A stretch of 64,000 nt of DNA from Pseudomonas cerasi (GTDB lineage: Bacteria; Pseudomonadota; Gammaproteobacteria; Pseudomonadales; Pseudomonadaceae), in NCBI RefSeq assembly GCF_900074915.1, contig NZ_LT222319.1:3319001-3383000 (forward strand), in the 5' to 3' direction. The position numbers and the translations under genes were made by a program. Numbering within the stretch: the stretch's first letter is position 1; each line of letters begins with the position of its first letter. Under the pieces are notes generated by a model that worked only from the letters and a program-made list of their open reading frames with translations, was not told the DNA's origin and did no database searches. This document shows, piece by piece, positions 16,676 through 25,236 of the stretch.

Positions 16676-18565
16676 TCAGATCCTGAAGCTGCCCACCAGT
16701 TGCTGCAGACGCGCAGCCTGCTCTTCCAGGGAGTTGCAGGCATCCAGGGTCTGGCGCAGGTTGTCGACGCCCAGCTGGTTGAGGGTGTTGATGTGAGTGA
16801 TGTCGACATTGATCGACTCGACCACCGAGGTCTGCTCTTCAGTTGCCGCCGCGACCGACTGGTTCATGCCATTGATCTCTTCGATGCGGCGGGTCACGCT
16901 GCTCAGACGCTCGCCGGCCAGATTGGCGATGCCGACGCTGTCCTCGCTCTGACGCTGGCTCTCGGTCATGTTGGTCACTGCTTCGCGAGCGCCGACCTGC
17001 AGCTCTTCGATCATGGTCTGTACTTGCTGGGCAGAATCCTGAGTGCGGTGCGCCAGGTTGCGCACCTCGTCGGCCACTACCGCAAACCCGCGCCCTGCTT
17101 CACCGGCACGCGCCGCTTCGATGGCGGCGTTGAGCGCCAGCAGGTTGGTCTGCTGGGAAATGCTGGTGATCACTTCAAGAATCTGCCCGATGTTGGCGGT
17201 CTTGCCATTCAGGCTTTCGATGTTCACGCACGACTCGCTGATCTTGCCGGACAGCTCGTTCATCGCCTTGATAGTCTGCTGCACAACGTTCTGGCCGTCG
17301 CTGGCCAAGCCGCTCGCATCGCTCGACTGCTGCGAAGTGCGCGCCGCATTCTGGGCGATTTCCTGGGCAGCGGCACCCAATTCGTTGATCGCCGCTGCCA
17401 CGCTTTCAGTGCGATTGGCCTGCTGGTCGGAGTTGCCCATCGACGCGTTGGAGACCTTGACCACCCGGGTGGCAACCTCGCCCAATTGCGCGGCAGTCGA
17501 AGCCACTTCGCGGATCGAGGTATGGATACGTTCGACAAAATGGTTGAACGACTCGGCCAGTGCGCCGAATTCATCCTGCGAAGTGATGGCCAGACGCTTG
17601 GTCAGATCGCCCTCGCCATCGGCGATATCACGCATCGCGCGGCCCATCTGATGCAGGGGTTGCATCAACACCCGGATCAACAGGCCCAGCAACAGGATGA
17701 TCACCATCACCACAACCACCATCGCAGTGATGGCCGAGGTACGGAACTCGGTCAACATGGCGTAGGCGGAATCCTGCTCCAGTACCAGTGCCACGTACCA
17801 GTTGGCCGTCGAGACACCTTGAACGGGCGTGAAGGAAATGATCTCGGGCTTTTTACCGGAGTCGATTTCACTCACCCCGGCAGCAATTTTCGGCGTATTG
17901 GTCGGGTAGGCTTCACTGATGTTCTTGAGCACCAGCTTGCTGTCCGGGTGCACCAGAATCTTGCCGTCGGCGCTGACCAGAAACGCATAACCATGGCCAT
18001 CGAAGTTCAGCGAGTTGATGATCTTGGTGACGTTGTCCAGAGCGATATCGGCACCGGCCACGCCCACGAACTGATTCTGGAACTTGACCGGTGTGGCCAT
18101 GGTCATGACCAGCTTGCCGGAAGATGCCGCGATGTAGGGTTCGGTCACAATGGTGCCGGGGGCATTCTGTGCCGCCTTGTACCAGCCACGCGCACGCGGA
18201 TCGTAGTCAGATGGGCGATTGGCCGACGGCACCGAGAACATCACGCCATCGGTGCTGCCAAAGTAGCTCAGCTGAAAACTGTCACTGTAGGCAGGCAGGC
18301 CGATGGCGCGCTGCAACTGGGGCAGTTCCTTGCCATCCGCGGCGATTTGCTGCGACATCGATTGCAGCAATTGCATGCGGCTTTCCAGCCAGGTTTGAAT
18401 GTTCTGCGTGGTGAGCGTACCCAGTTGTTGCAACTCGGACTTGACGCTGGATTTGAGCGACTGACGCTGTCGATAGTCATTGACGACAATGAATACACTG
18501 AACGCCACGACCACAATCAATGCAGCGGCGAGAAGAATCTTTTTGCTGAAACCCAGACTTTTCAT
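16676..18565 (-). CDS. Methyl-accepting chemotaxis protein with dCACHE sensor
   Basis: This 629-residue chemoreceptor (start ATG at 18565, MKSLGFSKK) has a first membrane helix at about residues 8-28. A large periplasmic sensor of about 250 residues follows, then a second helix, HAMP, and a methyl-accepting domain with the invariant hairpin tip (QTNLLALNAAIEAARAGEAG). The sensor contains DYDPRARGWYKAA, the DPR-x-R-x-WY ligand motif of dCACHE_1 domains that often bind amino acids or amines. A longer frame to 18628 lacks support. It lies 240 bp upstream of phnC on the same strand. The ligand is not determinable here. Confidence 0.92.
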   Translation of the reverse strand: MKSLGFSKKILLAAALIVVVAFSVFIVVNDYRQRQSLKSSVKSELQQLGTLTTQNIQTWLESRMQLLQSMSQQIAADGKELPQLQRAIGLPAYSDSFQLSYFGSTDGVMFSVPSANRPSDYDPRARGWYKAAQNAPGTIVTEPYIAASSGKLVMTMATPVKFQNQFVGVAGADIALDNVTKIINSLNFDGHGYAFLVSADGKILVHPDSKLVLKNISEAYPTNTPKIAAGVSEIDSGKKPEIISFTPVQGVSTANWYVALVLEQDSAYAMLTEFRTSAITAMVVVVMVIILLLGLLIRVLMQPLHQMGRAMRDIADGEGDLTKRLAITSQDEFGALAESFNHFVERIHTSIREVASTAAQLGEVATRVVKVSNASMGNSDQQANRTESVAAAINELGAAAQEIAQNAARTSQQSSDASGLASDGQNVVQQTIKAMNELSGKISESCVNIESLNGKTANIGQILEVITSISQQTNLLALNAAIEAARAGEAGRGFAVVADEVRNLAHRTQDSAQQVQTMIEELQVGAREAVTNMTESQRQSEDSVGIANLAGERLSSVTRRIEEINGMNQSVAAATEEQTSVVESINVDITHINTLNQLGVDNLRQTLDACNSLEEQAARLQQLVGSFRI

Positions 18566-18856
18566 AGCGGTTACTTCCACGGCAAAAAACCAATAAGGAC
18601 GATCTCTGGATCGCCAATCAAACTTCACAACAGTGCCGTCTATTTCACATTACAACCCACAGGCCGTTCAGCAACCGGAGCCGATACGTCTGCCACGGCG
18701 TCAATCACCAGGCAGGTCCGAGTATCGAAACCTTACAGAGACGCTTGTATCGCCATATCGGCGCGATCCACGAGTCCTTGATTATTTTTTTCGTCGCAGG
18801 TCGAGACGCCCTTCCCACAATCGACACTCAAGCGTGCAGAACAGGAAAAACTGGCT

Positions 18857-19726
18857 ATGGTTGAAATCATCCCCCGCCCTGCACAGGATGGTCTCGCCAT
18901 GCCAAGTATCGAGCAACTTTTTGACGGTTTGCATAGCCTCCCGAGTATTCCCAAAGTGGCTCAGGATCTGATGCTGCAATTTGACAATCCCTCTTCGAAC
19001 CTGGAAAGCATTGCCCGCAATATAGAGAAAGACCCGGTGATTGCGGCCAAGGTATTGCGTCTGGCCAACTCGGCGCGCTTTCGCGGCTCAAGGGAATCCT
19101 CGAGTATCGAAGACGCGGCCATGCGCCTGGGTTTCAATACGCTGCGTACGCTGGTGATGGCCTCGGCAGTGACCGGTGCATTCAAGGCCGGGCCGAGTTT
19201 TGATCTCAAGGGGTTCTGGCTGAAAAGCTTTCAGGTAGCAGGAATCTGCCGGATGCTGGCGAAACAGACGGGCGCCGACCCTGAAATCGCCTTTACCTGC
19301 GGGGTGATGCATAACATCGGTGAGTTGCTGATCCAGACCGGCGCGCCCGATGTTGCCGAACGCCTGAACAACGCCGCCAAAGCCGGGACGCCAGGACGTG
19401 CGGCCAGCGAAACCCTGCAACTGGGTTTCAGCTACCCGGAAGTCGGTGCAGAGCTGGCCAGTCGCTGGCATTTGCCCAAGGTTATTCAACAGGCTATCGC
19501 CTATCAGGCAACGCCGATGAGGGCTCCGGCTGACGCATCGCTGCCGAGGATCGTCGCCCAGGCCATTACCATTTCGGATGCGCTGGAGGCCCACGGCGGC
19601 GCGACACCTCAGGCGCAGCAGGCGTCAGGCGGTCCGCTGATGGAAGGCATCGATCTGGACGCGCTGTTTGCCGGGTTGCCGGCGGTGCTGGAAGCAGACA
19701 AGGCGTTCTCCGAATTACTGAACTGA
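18857..19726 (+). CDS. HDOD domain protein
   Basis: The 289-residue protein matches the HDOD family: MPSIEQLFDGLHSLPSIPKV near the N-terminus, AAKVLRLANSARF (residues about 65-77), and ITIS/ALEAHGG towards the end. HDOD proteins are HD-like domains usually lacking the metal-binding HD residues; they act in signalling, often next to chemotaxis genes. The start may be ATG at 18857 or the family-like ATG at 18899. It is divergent from the dCACHE receptor and 170 bp before topB. Confidence 0.85.
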   Translation: MVEIIPRPAQDGLAMPSIEQLFDGLHSLPSIPKVAQDLMLQFDNPSSNLESIARNIEKDPVIAAKVLRLANSARFRGSRESSSIEDAAMRLGFNTLRTLVMASAVTGAFKAGPSFDLKGFWLKSFQVAGICRMLAKQTGADPEIAFTCGVMHNIGELLIQTGAPDVAERLNNAAKAGTPGRAASETLQLGFSYPEVGAELASRWHLPKVIQQAIAYQATPMRAPADASLPRIVAQAITISDALEAHGGATPQAQQASGGPLMEGIDLDALFAGLPAVLEADKAFSELLN

Positions 19727-19809
19727 ACCAAAAGCAATTCTCCAGGCTGACCAGCGTATGCGGGCATGGCGTCAGGCGGTCCATTTTTGAGGCCGTATAG
19801 CGCGTTTAT

Positions 19810-19825
19810 CTGTATATCCATACAG
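19810..19825. promoter_or_regulatory. LexA (SOS) box upstream of topB
   Basis: CTGTATATCCATACAG fits the CTGT-N8-ACAG LexA consensus exactly. It is the core of a 26-bp inverted repeat (arms 19805-19815 and 19820-19830, 11 bp each, perfect) in the spacer between the HDOD gene and topB, about 70 bases before the topB ATG. LexA binding is inferred from the match; the repeat could also form an RNA hairpin. Confidence 0.65.
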
Positions 19826-19896
19826 ATAAACCTTGCCCGCTACGCATTCAACGTTCATCCTTGCAGCCCTTGCACCGGTAATCGACGACGGTAGTC

Positions 19897-21872
19897 ATGC
19901 GGCTGTTTCTCTGCGAAAAACCTTCCCAGGCCAAAGACATTGCGGCTGCGCTCGGCGCGACCCGGCGTGGCGATGGCTGCTGGGTGGGTGCCAATGCGAC
20001 GGTCACCTGGTGCATCGGCCACCTGCTGGAAACCGCCCCGCCCGACGCCTACGATGCACGTTACAAACGCTGGGTACTGGAAGACCTGCCCATCGTGCCG
20101 GAAAAATGGAAAATGCTGGTCAAGCCCAGAACCGCCAGCCAGTTCAAGGCAGTCAAGCGGCTGCTGGGTGAAGCCCGGGAACTGGTGATAGCCACCGACG
20201 CCGACCGTGAGGGCGAAATGATCGCCCGCGAACTGATCGAGCACTGTCGCTATCGCGGGCCGATTCAGCGTTTGTGGCTGTCGGCACTGGATGACGCCTC
20301 GATCCGCAAGGCGCTGGCGGCGCTCAAGCCCGGTGCCGATACGTTCAGCCTGTATCACTCGGCGCTGGGTCGATCACGCGCCGACTGGCTGATCGGCATG
20401 AACATGAGTCGCCTGTTTACACTGCTGGGTCGACAATCCGGTTATCAGGGCGTGTTGCCAGTAGGTCGGGTACAAACCCCGACCCTGCGACTGGTGGTAG
20501 ACCGTGATCGCAGCATCGCCGACTTCGTCCCGGCGCCCTACTGGGCTATCGACGTCAGGCTGCTGCATGACAATCAGGCGTTCATCGCCCAGTGGCGCGC
20601 ACCATCGGATGCCTGCGACGACCAGGACCGTTGCCTGAACTAGGCGCTTGCGCAACAGGCTGCGCACGACATGCGCGGCGCGGCCAGCGCACGACTGGTC
20701 AAGCTGCGCACGAGCGCATTCGCGAAGCGGCGCCTTTGCCGTTCGACCTGGGCACCCTGCAGGAAATCTGTTCGAAGAAGCTCGGGCTCGGCGCGCAGGA
20801 AACCCTCGACATCGCCCAATCCCTGTATGAAACCCACAAGGTCATCACTTATCCGCGCAGCGATTGCGGGTACCTGCCGAACAGTCAGCATGGTGAAGCC
20901 GCAGGCATTATCGCGGCGCTGTGCAAGGCCGACCCTGCGCTGGCAGGCCTGTCGCCGCACCTCGACCCACAACGTCGATCACGGGCCTGGAATGACAGCA
21001 AAGTGACTGCCCACCACGGCATCATTCCCACCGCGGCGGTGCGCGGCGTAGAACGTCTGACCGGCAAACCGCGAGCGGTGTATACCCTGATCAGGGCGCG
21101 TTACCTGGCGCAGTTTCTGCCCAACCACGAATTCGATCGCACCCAGGCTGACTTCGACTGTGCAGGCCACGCGCTGCGTGCGGTGGGCAAGCAGATTGTC
21201 GAGCCAGGCTGGAAGCGTGCGATGCCCGAAGCGCTGGCCCCGGCCAAGGGTCGCGAAGCGCCTGCCCCGCAGCCGTTGCCGGCATTATTTCAGGGCTGCG
21301 AGTGTGTGGTCGCCGAGGTCATCCTCAAGGACCTCTGGACCCAGCCGCCCAAGCCGTTCACCGAGGGAGACCTGATCAAGGCAATGAAGAACGTCGCCAG
21401 ACTGGTGGAAGACCCGCTGCTCAAACAGAAGCTCAAGGACACCACCGGCATTGGCACCGAAGCCACACGCGCCGGGATCATTCAAGGCCTGCTGGACCGT
21501 GGCTACCTGACCAAGCAAGGCAAGTCGCTGTGCGCAGCACCGGCAGCCTTCAGCCTGATCGACGCCGTGCCCCGTGCCATCGCCGATCCGGGCACCACCG
21601 CCATCTGGGAAAAGGCGCTGGACATGGTCCAGAGCGGCGAAATGAGCCTTGAAGAGTTCGTCGCCAAACAGGCGGCGTGGATGAGCAAACAGGTCAGCCG
21701 TTGCGTCGGCATGCGTATGAGTATCAGCGGACCAGCCAGCCCCGCAGGCGTTACACCGCCCTGGAAGAAAAAGCGCAAGACCACTAAACGGCCCGCAAAG
21801 ACCTCCACCGCCACGACGGATACTGCGGCGAAAAAGCCGCGGCGCGCTGCCAGACCGGCCGCCAAGGCGTAG
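19897..21872 (+). pseudogene. topB: DNA topoisomerase III, disrupted
   Basis: The gene reads as TopB in two pieces. The first piece (to 20643) starts MRLFLCEKPSQAKDIAAALG, the TOPRIM opening, and contains ATDADREGEMIA. It ends at an in-frame TAG at 20641-20643, exactly where the text otherwise continues as topoisomerase (CLN-stop-ALAQQAAHDMRG). The frame then runs on to KLRT near 20711, where it must shift by one missing base to continue as ERIREAAPLPFDLG. The downstream piece holds the catalytic tyrosine motif (THKVITYPRSDCGYLP) and a basic tail (KKKRKTTKRPAK). Two independent lesions make a sequencing slip less likely. A LexA-type box precedes it. Confidence 0.85.
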
Positions 21873-21935
21873 GCCGGAACAGCGATAACCAGATCAGCCA
21901 TTGCACATTCAAGCGTTACGAACAGGTGTTACAAC

Positions 21936-22337
21936 ATGTCAGACCGAGAGCTCATCATTCCGTCCACCATGCAGTCGATCATGGACCGTGCAGGCTATGC
22001 ACCTGCGGTCAGGGTTGGGGATACCCTGTACTGCGCGGGCCAGGTGGGGCGTACGCGGGATATGGAAGTCATCCTCAACCCGGAGGCGCAGTTCATCGCC
22101 TGCTGGGAGAATCTGCGCACGGTGCTCGCCGAGGGCGGTTGCACCTTCGAGGATATAGTCGACATGACGACTTACCATGTCGCCATGAGCGAACACATGG
22201 CGGTCTTTCGTGAAGTAAAAAACCGCATATTCCCGCGTGGCCAGTGCGCCTGGACCTGCATCGGCGTTGCCGAACTGGCGCACCCCGGGTTGCTGCTCGA
22301 AATCAAGTGCGTTGCGATCAGGCGCAACAACGCCTGA
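21936..22337 (+). CDS. YjgF/YER057c/UK114 (Rid) family protein
   Basis: The 133-residue protein has the Rid-family core: LYCAGQVGRTRDMEV, FIACWENLRTVLAEGG, FEDIVDMTTYHV and GLLLEIKCVAI. In canonical RidA an arginine before the last beta strands binds imine/enamine intermediates. Here the equivalent segment reads GQCAWTCIGVAEL, apparently with Trp where Arg is expected, so a standard deaminase role is doubtful. It lies alone between topB and a convergent small gene, with only 6 bp between the stops. Confidence 0.85.
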   Translation: MSDRELIIPSTMQSIMDRAGYAPAVRVGDTLYCAGQVGRTRDMEVILNPEAQFIACWENLRTVLAEGGCTFEDIVDMTTYHVAMSEHMAVFREVKNRIFPRGQCAWTCIGVAELAHPGLLLEIKCVAIRRNNA

Positions 22338-22343
22338 TCGACA

Positions 22344-22655
22344 TCACAGACTCGAGCGCAGGGGTATCTCGTGCCGCGAAGTTTGTGCCTGGACATCGTC
22401 CAGACCGACCATTTCGTCATGCGCCACGGCCTGGGTCATGAACAGTTTTACTTCAGAGACCGAAGACAGCACCTTGCGCGCCTCTTCCACCGAAGCAACG
22501 TGCAGGGTTTTTCCGCTCGAATCTTCCACTGGCACAGACTTGCCCTCGAGCTTTGCGTGCAGCACGTAGGAACCGCCTTCCATGGAGATCAGATCGAGTT
22601 CACGAACCGTTTGATCCTTTACATGTTTGGTCAGGTCTTGAATGTTCAAAGTCAC
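22344..22655 (-). CDS. Small conserved Pseudomonas protein (DUF6482-like)
   Basis: The 103-residue protein has an N-terminal helix-like part (MTLNIQDLTKHVKDQTVREL), a middle beta-rich part (ISMEGGSYVLHAKLEG) and a conserved AVAHDEMVGL near the end. I associate this layout with the DUF6482 family of pseudomonads from memory; no function is established. No membrane segment or signal peptide. It converges on the YjgF-family gene. Confidence 0.65.
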   Translation of the reverse strand: MTLNIQDLTKHVKDQTVRELDLISMEGGSYVLHAKLEGKSVPVEDSSGKTLHVASVEEARKVLSSVSEVKLFMTQAVAHDEMVGLDDVQAQTSRHEIPLRSSL

Positions 22656-22860
22656 ACCTCCGGTGGCGTTCTGGAAATCAGCGCCGCTTGAAAATGGAGC
22701 TTTTATTGGCGCAAACGTTCAGTCGTTTGGGGGACGGCCAGCCTGAATATCCATGTCGCAAATACATGAGACAGGTTGAGCGATGTTATTCTGCGGCGGC
22801 TTCGGACACCCGGCTGCGCACGTCGCGTACCCCCCCGAACAGATATTCAAGGATAGACAG

Positions 22861-23232
22861 ATGATCGACTTCAACAACAAGGGCTTCTTCAAACTCAAAC
22901 AGAATGACGAATACGCGGACCGGGTCAAGGACCTGCTGCTCGACGGCGAAGAGGTTATCGATGCCTACAAGTCCATGCGTGATGGCGTAGTGTTCACGAG
23001 CAAACGCATCATTGCGGTCAACGTCCAGGGGCTGACAGGCAGCAAGAAGGACTTCACCTCCTTGCCGTACAAGAACATCGTGGCGTGGTCGGTCGAGACG
23101 TCGGGTACGTTCGACCTGGACTCTGAACTGGAAATCTACTTCTCGGCGGTCGGCAAGGTAAAATTCGAATTCACCGGCAAGACCTCAATCGTTCAGATAT
23201 CCAGGTACATCTCCCAACACCTTCTGGGCTGA
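22861..23232 (+). CDS. Bacterial PH-domain protein
   Basis: The 123-residue protein starts MIDFNNKGFFKLKQND at 22861, preceded by an AAGGA-type ribosome site; the longer frame from 22783 adds unconvincing sequence. The pattern VVFTSKRIIAVNVQGLTGSKKDFTSLPYKNI is typical of the bacterial pleckstrin-homology (bPH_1) domain. No membrane segment. Function unknown; such proteins are often stress- or surface-linked, but nothing here fixes that. Confidence 0.75.
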   Translation: MIDFNNKGFFKLKQNDEYADRVKDLLLDGEEVIDAYKSMRDGVVFTSKRIIAVNVQGLTGSKKDFTSLPYKNIVAWSVETSGTFDLDSELEIYFSAVGKVKFEFTGKTSIVQISRYISQHLLG

Positions 23233-23277
23233 AAAACGCCATCAGCCTGCGCATGGCGCAGGCCCTGGCATCTTGGG

Positions 23278-25074
23278 TCACTTGCCCAACAGCAGCGCTG
23301 CGTCGAAGCCCATCCGCAAGTTGCCCCAGTGGCGCCCCTCGAAAAAGAACGGCACATCGATTTCGGTCATGATCTCTCCGGTATCGCGCAAATAAGTCTG
23401 CAACAGAAAACGCTGCTTGTTGCCTGCGGCGCGCAGACCAATCGGGTCGGAGAACATGCGTTTGTTGCGGCACACTGGCAGATCGACTTCGCGGTTGCCG
23501 GTAGGCTTTTGCGATACCCAACTGTTGTTGACCGGGCAATAGCCTTTGCTGTCGACGATGAAGGTGACCTTGCCGCCGCGTGTGCCCTTGGTCAGCTTGT
23601 CGCATTCTTCCTGGCAGACTTGCGCAAAACGCTCGGTGTAACCGGTGTTGTATTGTTTGGGGTCTGTGCCCGGAATCAGCTTGTAACTCTGATCGAACAG
23701 ATTGGCGCCCTGTTTGTGCAGCTCGGCCAGGCGTACTTGCAGAATGTCACGGCACTGACTGGCGCGAGTGATCGCCGCATCCAGTTCGCCATGCCCAAGC
23801 ACGAAACGCCCCAGCAGCGCCTGCACTTGCTCAGCCACACTGGACAGATCCCGAGTAGCCGTTGCGGAGTGCTGCATGCGCTGATCGATGGCCTGGCTAT
23901 CGGAATAGATCCGCGTTACCCGTTCATTGATCCCTGTGTTGGTAGAGGCGAACTGCTGAATGTGTGCAGCGATGTCGGCGAGCTTGTCGTTGGTCGACTC
24001 GAAATCGCCGATCATGCTCTCGAAATGGCCGGATGCGCGCTCCACCACCAGTTGGGTTTCACGGGCGCTGTGGCTGATCTGGATGGTCTGTTCGTGTGTG
24101 GAACTGACTTCCTGAAGCATCGCATCGATGTTGCGCGAGATGTCGTCAGTGGCTTTGCTGACGTTTTGCGCCAGCGTGCGCACCTCGTCGGCCACCACCG
24201 CAAAACCTCGACCACTCTCCCCCGCCCGCGCCGCTTCGATGGCCGCATTGAGCGCCAGCAGGTTGGTTTGCGAAGAAATCTGCTGAATCAGCCCGACAAT
24301 CGACTTGATGCTTGATGAACGCTCATTCAGGCCGGAGACCAGCCCACCGAACTCGTTGAGACTGGTGGATATCTGGCTGATATTGCCGGTCACCTCAAGC
24401 AGTTCGGCGTAAGAGTCGCGTGCCATGCTCAGATTCTGCGCAGTGGTGCTGGAAATACCCTGGGTCTGCTGCGAAACATCCTCGATGCTGCCCACTGCCA
24501 TATTGCTCTGGTCCATCACTTCTCTGGCGAAGCGTGCCTGATCGGTCGCGCTGTCGCTGGAGTCACTGATGTTCTTCAGCGAACGCGCCGACTCGACGGC
24601 GATCTGCACAGTCAGCCCCTGAATGCTGCTGATGATCTCGCGCTGTTTGGCCAGAAAGAGATTGCAGGTACTGGCCAGCCCGCGAATTTCATCATGGGTG
24701 AGCAGCGGCAGATCCCTTGATAGATCACCTTCGCCACTGGCGACCTCTTCGAGCGCGCGAGTCATGGACATCACCGGACGCACGATCAGGTGGCGGAAAT
24801 ACCACACCATGAAGCTGACCATGACCAGCGTGAACAGGGTGCTCAGCAGAATTGCGTTGCTCAGCAGATCGAGCTGACTCTGGATCACGCCCAGCGCGAC
24901 AGGGTCCGTTTGCGTGCCGCGCAATTGCAGCATGATGTCGGAACGAATGTTCAGCGCCACCCAATACAGCAAGGCGCTGACCAGGACCAGCAGGAAAAGG
25001 CTTGATAGCTTCTTGGTCAGCGTGTTGAAAAACTGCTTTTCAACTGACTCGTACAAAGCCTTTAACGTCTGCAT
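23278..25074 (-). CDS. Methyl-accepting chemotaxis protein with C-terminal sensor domain
   Basis: The 598-residue receptor starts at ATG 25074 (MQTLKALYESVEKQF). Two close hydrophobic helices (about residues 20-40 and 65-95) leave only a short periplasmic loop, then HAMP and the methyl-accepting domain (QTNLLALNAAIEAARAGESG). Unusually, about 160 further residues follow the signalling domain: a cysteine-containing region (CRDILQ, CQEECDKL, GYCPVNN, CRNKRMF) ending in FFFEGRHWGNLRMGFD, which looks like a PDC/Cache-type fold placed in the cytoplasm. It probably senses an internal ligand or redox state; this is inference. Confidence 0.88.
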   Translation of the reverse strand: MQTLKALYESVEKQFFNTLTKKLSSLFLLVLVSALLYWVALNIRSDIMLQLRGTQTDPVALGVIQSQLDLLSNAILLSTLFTLVMVSFMVWYFRHLIVRPVMSMTRALEEVASGEGDLSRDLPLLTHDEIRGLASTCNLFLAKQREIISSIQGLTVQIAVESARSLKNISDSSDSATDQARFAREVMDQSNMAVGSIEDVSQQTQGISSTTAQNLSMARDSYAELLEVTGNISQISTSLNEFGGLVSGLNERSSSIKSIVGLIQQISSQTNLLALNAAIEAARAGESGRGFAVVADEVRTLAQNVSKATDDISRNIDAMLQEVSSTHEQTIQISHSARETQLVVERASGHFESMIGDFESTNDKLADIAAHIQQFASTNTGINERVTRIYSDSQAIDQRMQHSATATRDLSSVAEQVQALLGRFVLGHGELDAAITRASQCRDILQVRLAELHKQGANLFDQSYKLIPGTDPKQYNTGYTERFAQVCQEECDKLTKGTRGGKVTFIVDSKGYCPVNNSWVSQKPTGNREVDLPVCRNKRMFSDPIGLRAAGNKQRFLLQTYLRDTGEIMTEIDVPFFFEGRHWGNLRMGFDAALLLGK

Positions 25075-25188
25075 TTTCCTGCTCCTGGGTAAAAGGGTGA
25101 TTCTCGTGCGATGGTTAACGTCTGTCGCGACCAAAGCTTTAATGCGTTCGCCTTCAGCGGAGGCGGAAAAACTTCGACCACACAGCTC

Positions 25189-25207
25189 GCGGCGCTTTTC
25201 GCGCCGC
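25189..25207. terminator. Hairpin between two chemoreceptor genes
   Basis: GCGGCGC-TTTTC-GCGCCGC is a perfect 7-bp GC stem 30 bases after the stop of the 25237-26850 gene. It could terminate that transcript or limit flow into the next receptor gene. There is no T-run after it on the minus strand, so its activity is uncertain. Confidence 0.4.
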
Positions 25208-25236
25208 AGAGTACTGCAGAGCTGGGCAATTTGATA

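Noticed and set aside
16700..18781. 693-residue plus-strand frame opposite the dCACHE receptor
   Set aside because: High-GC antisense shadow with no family motif and no plausible start region.
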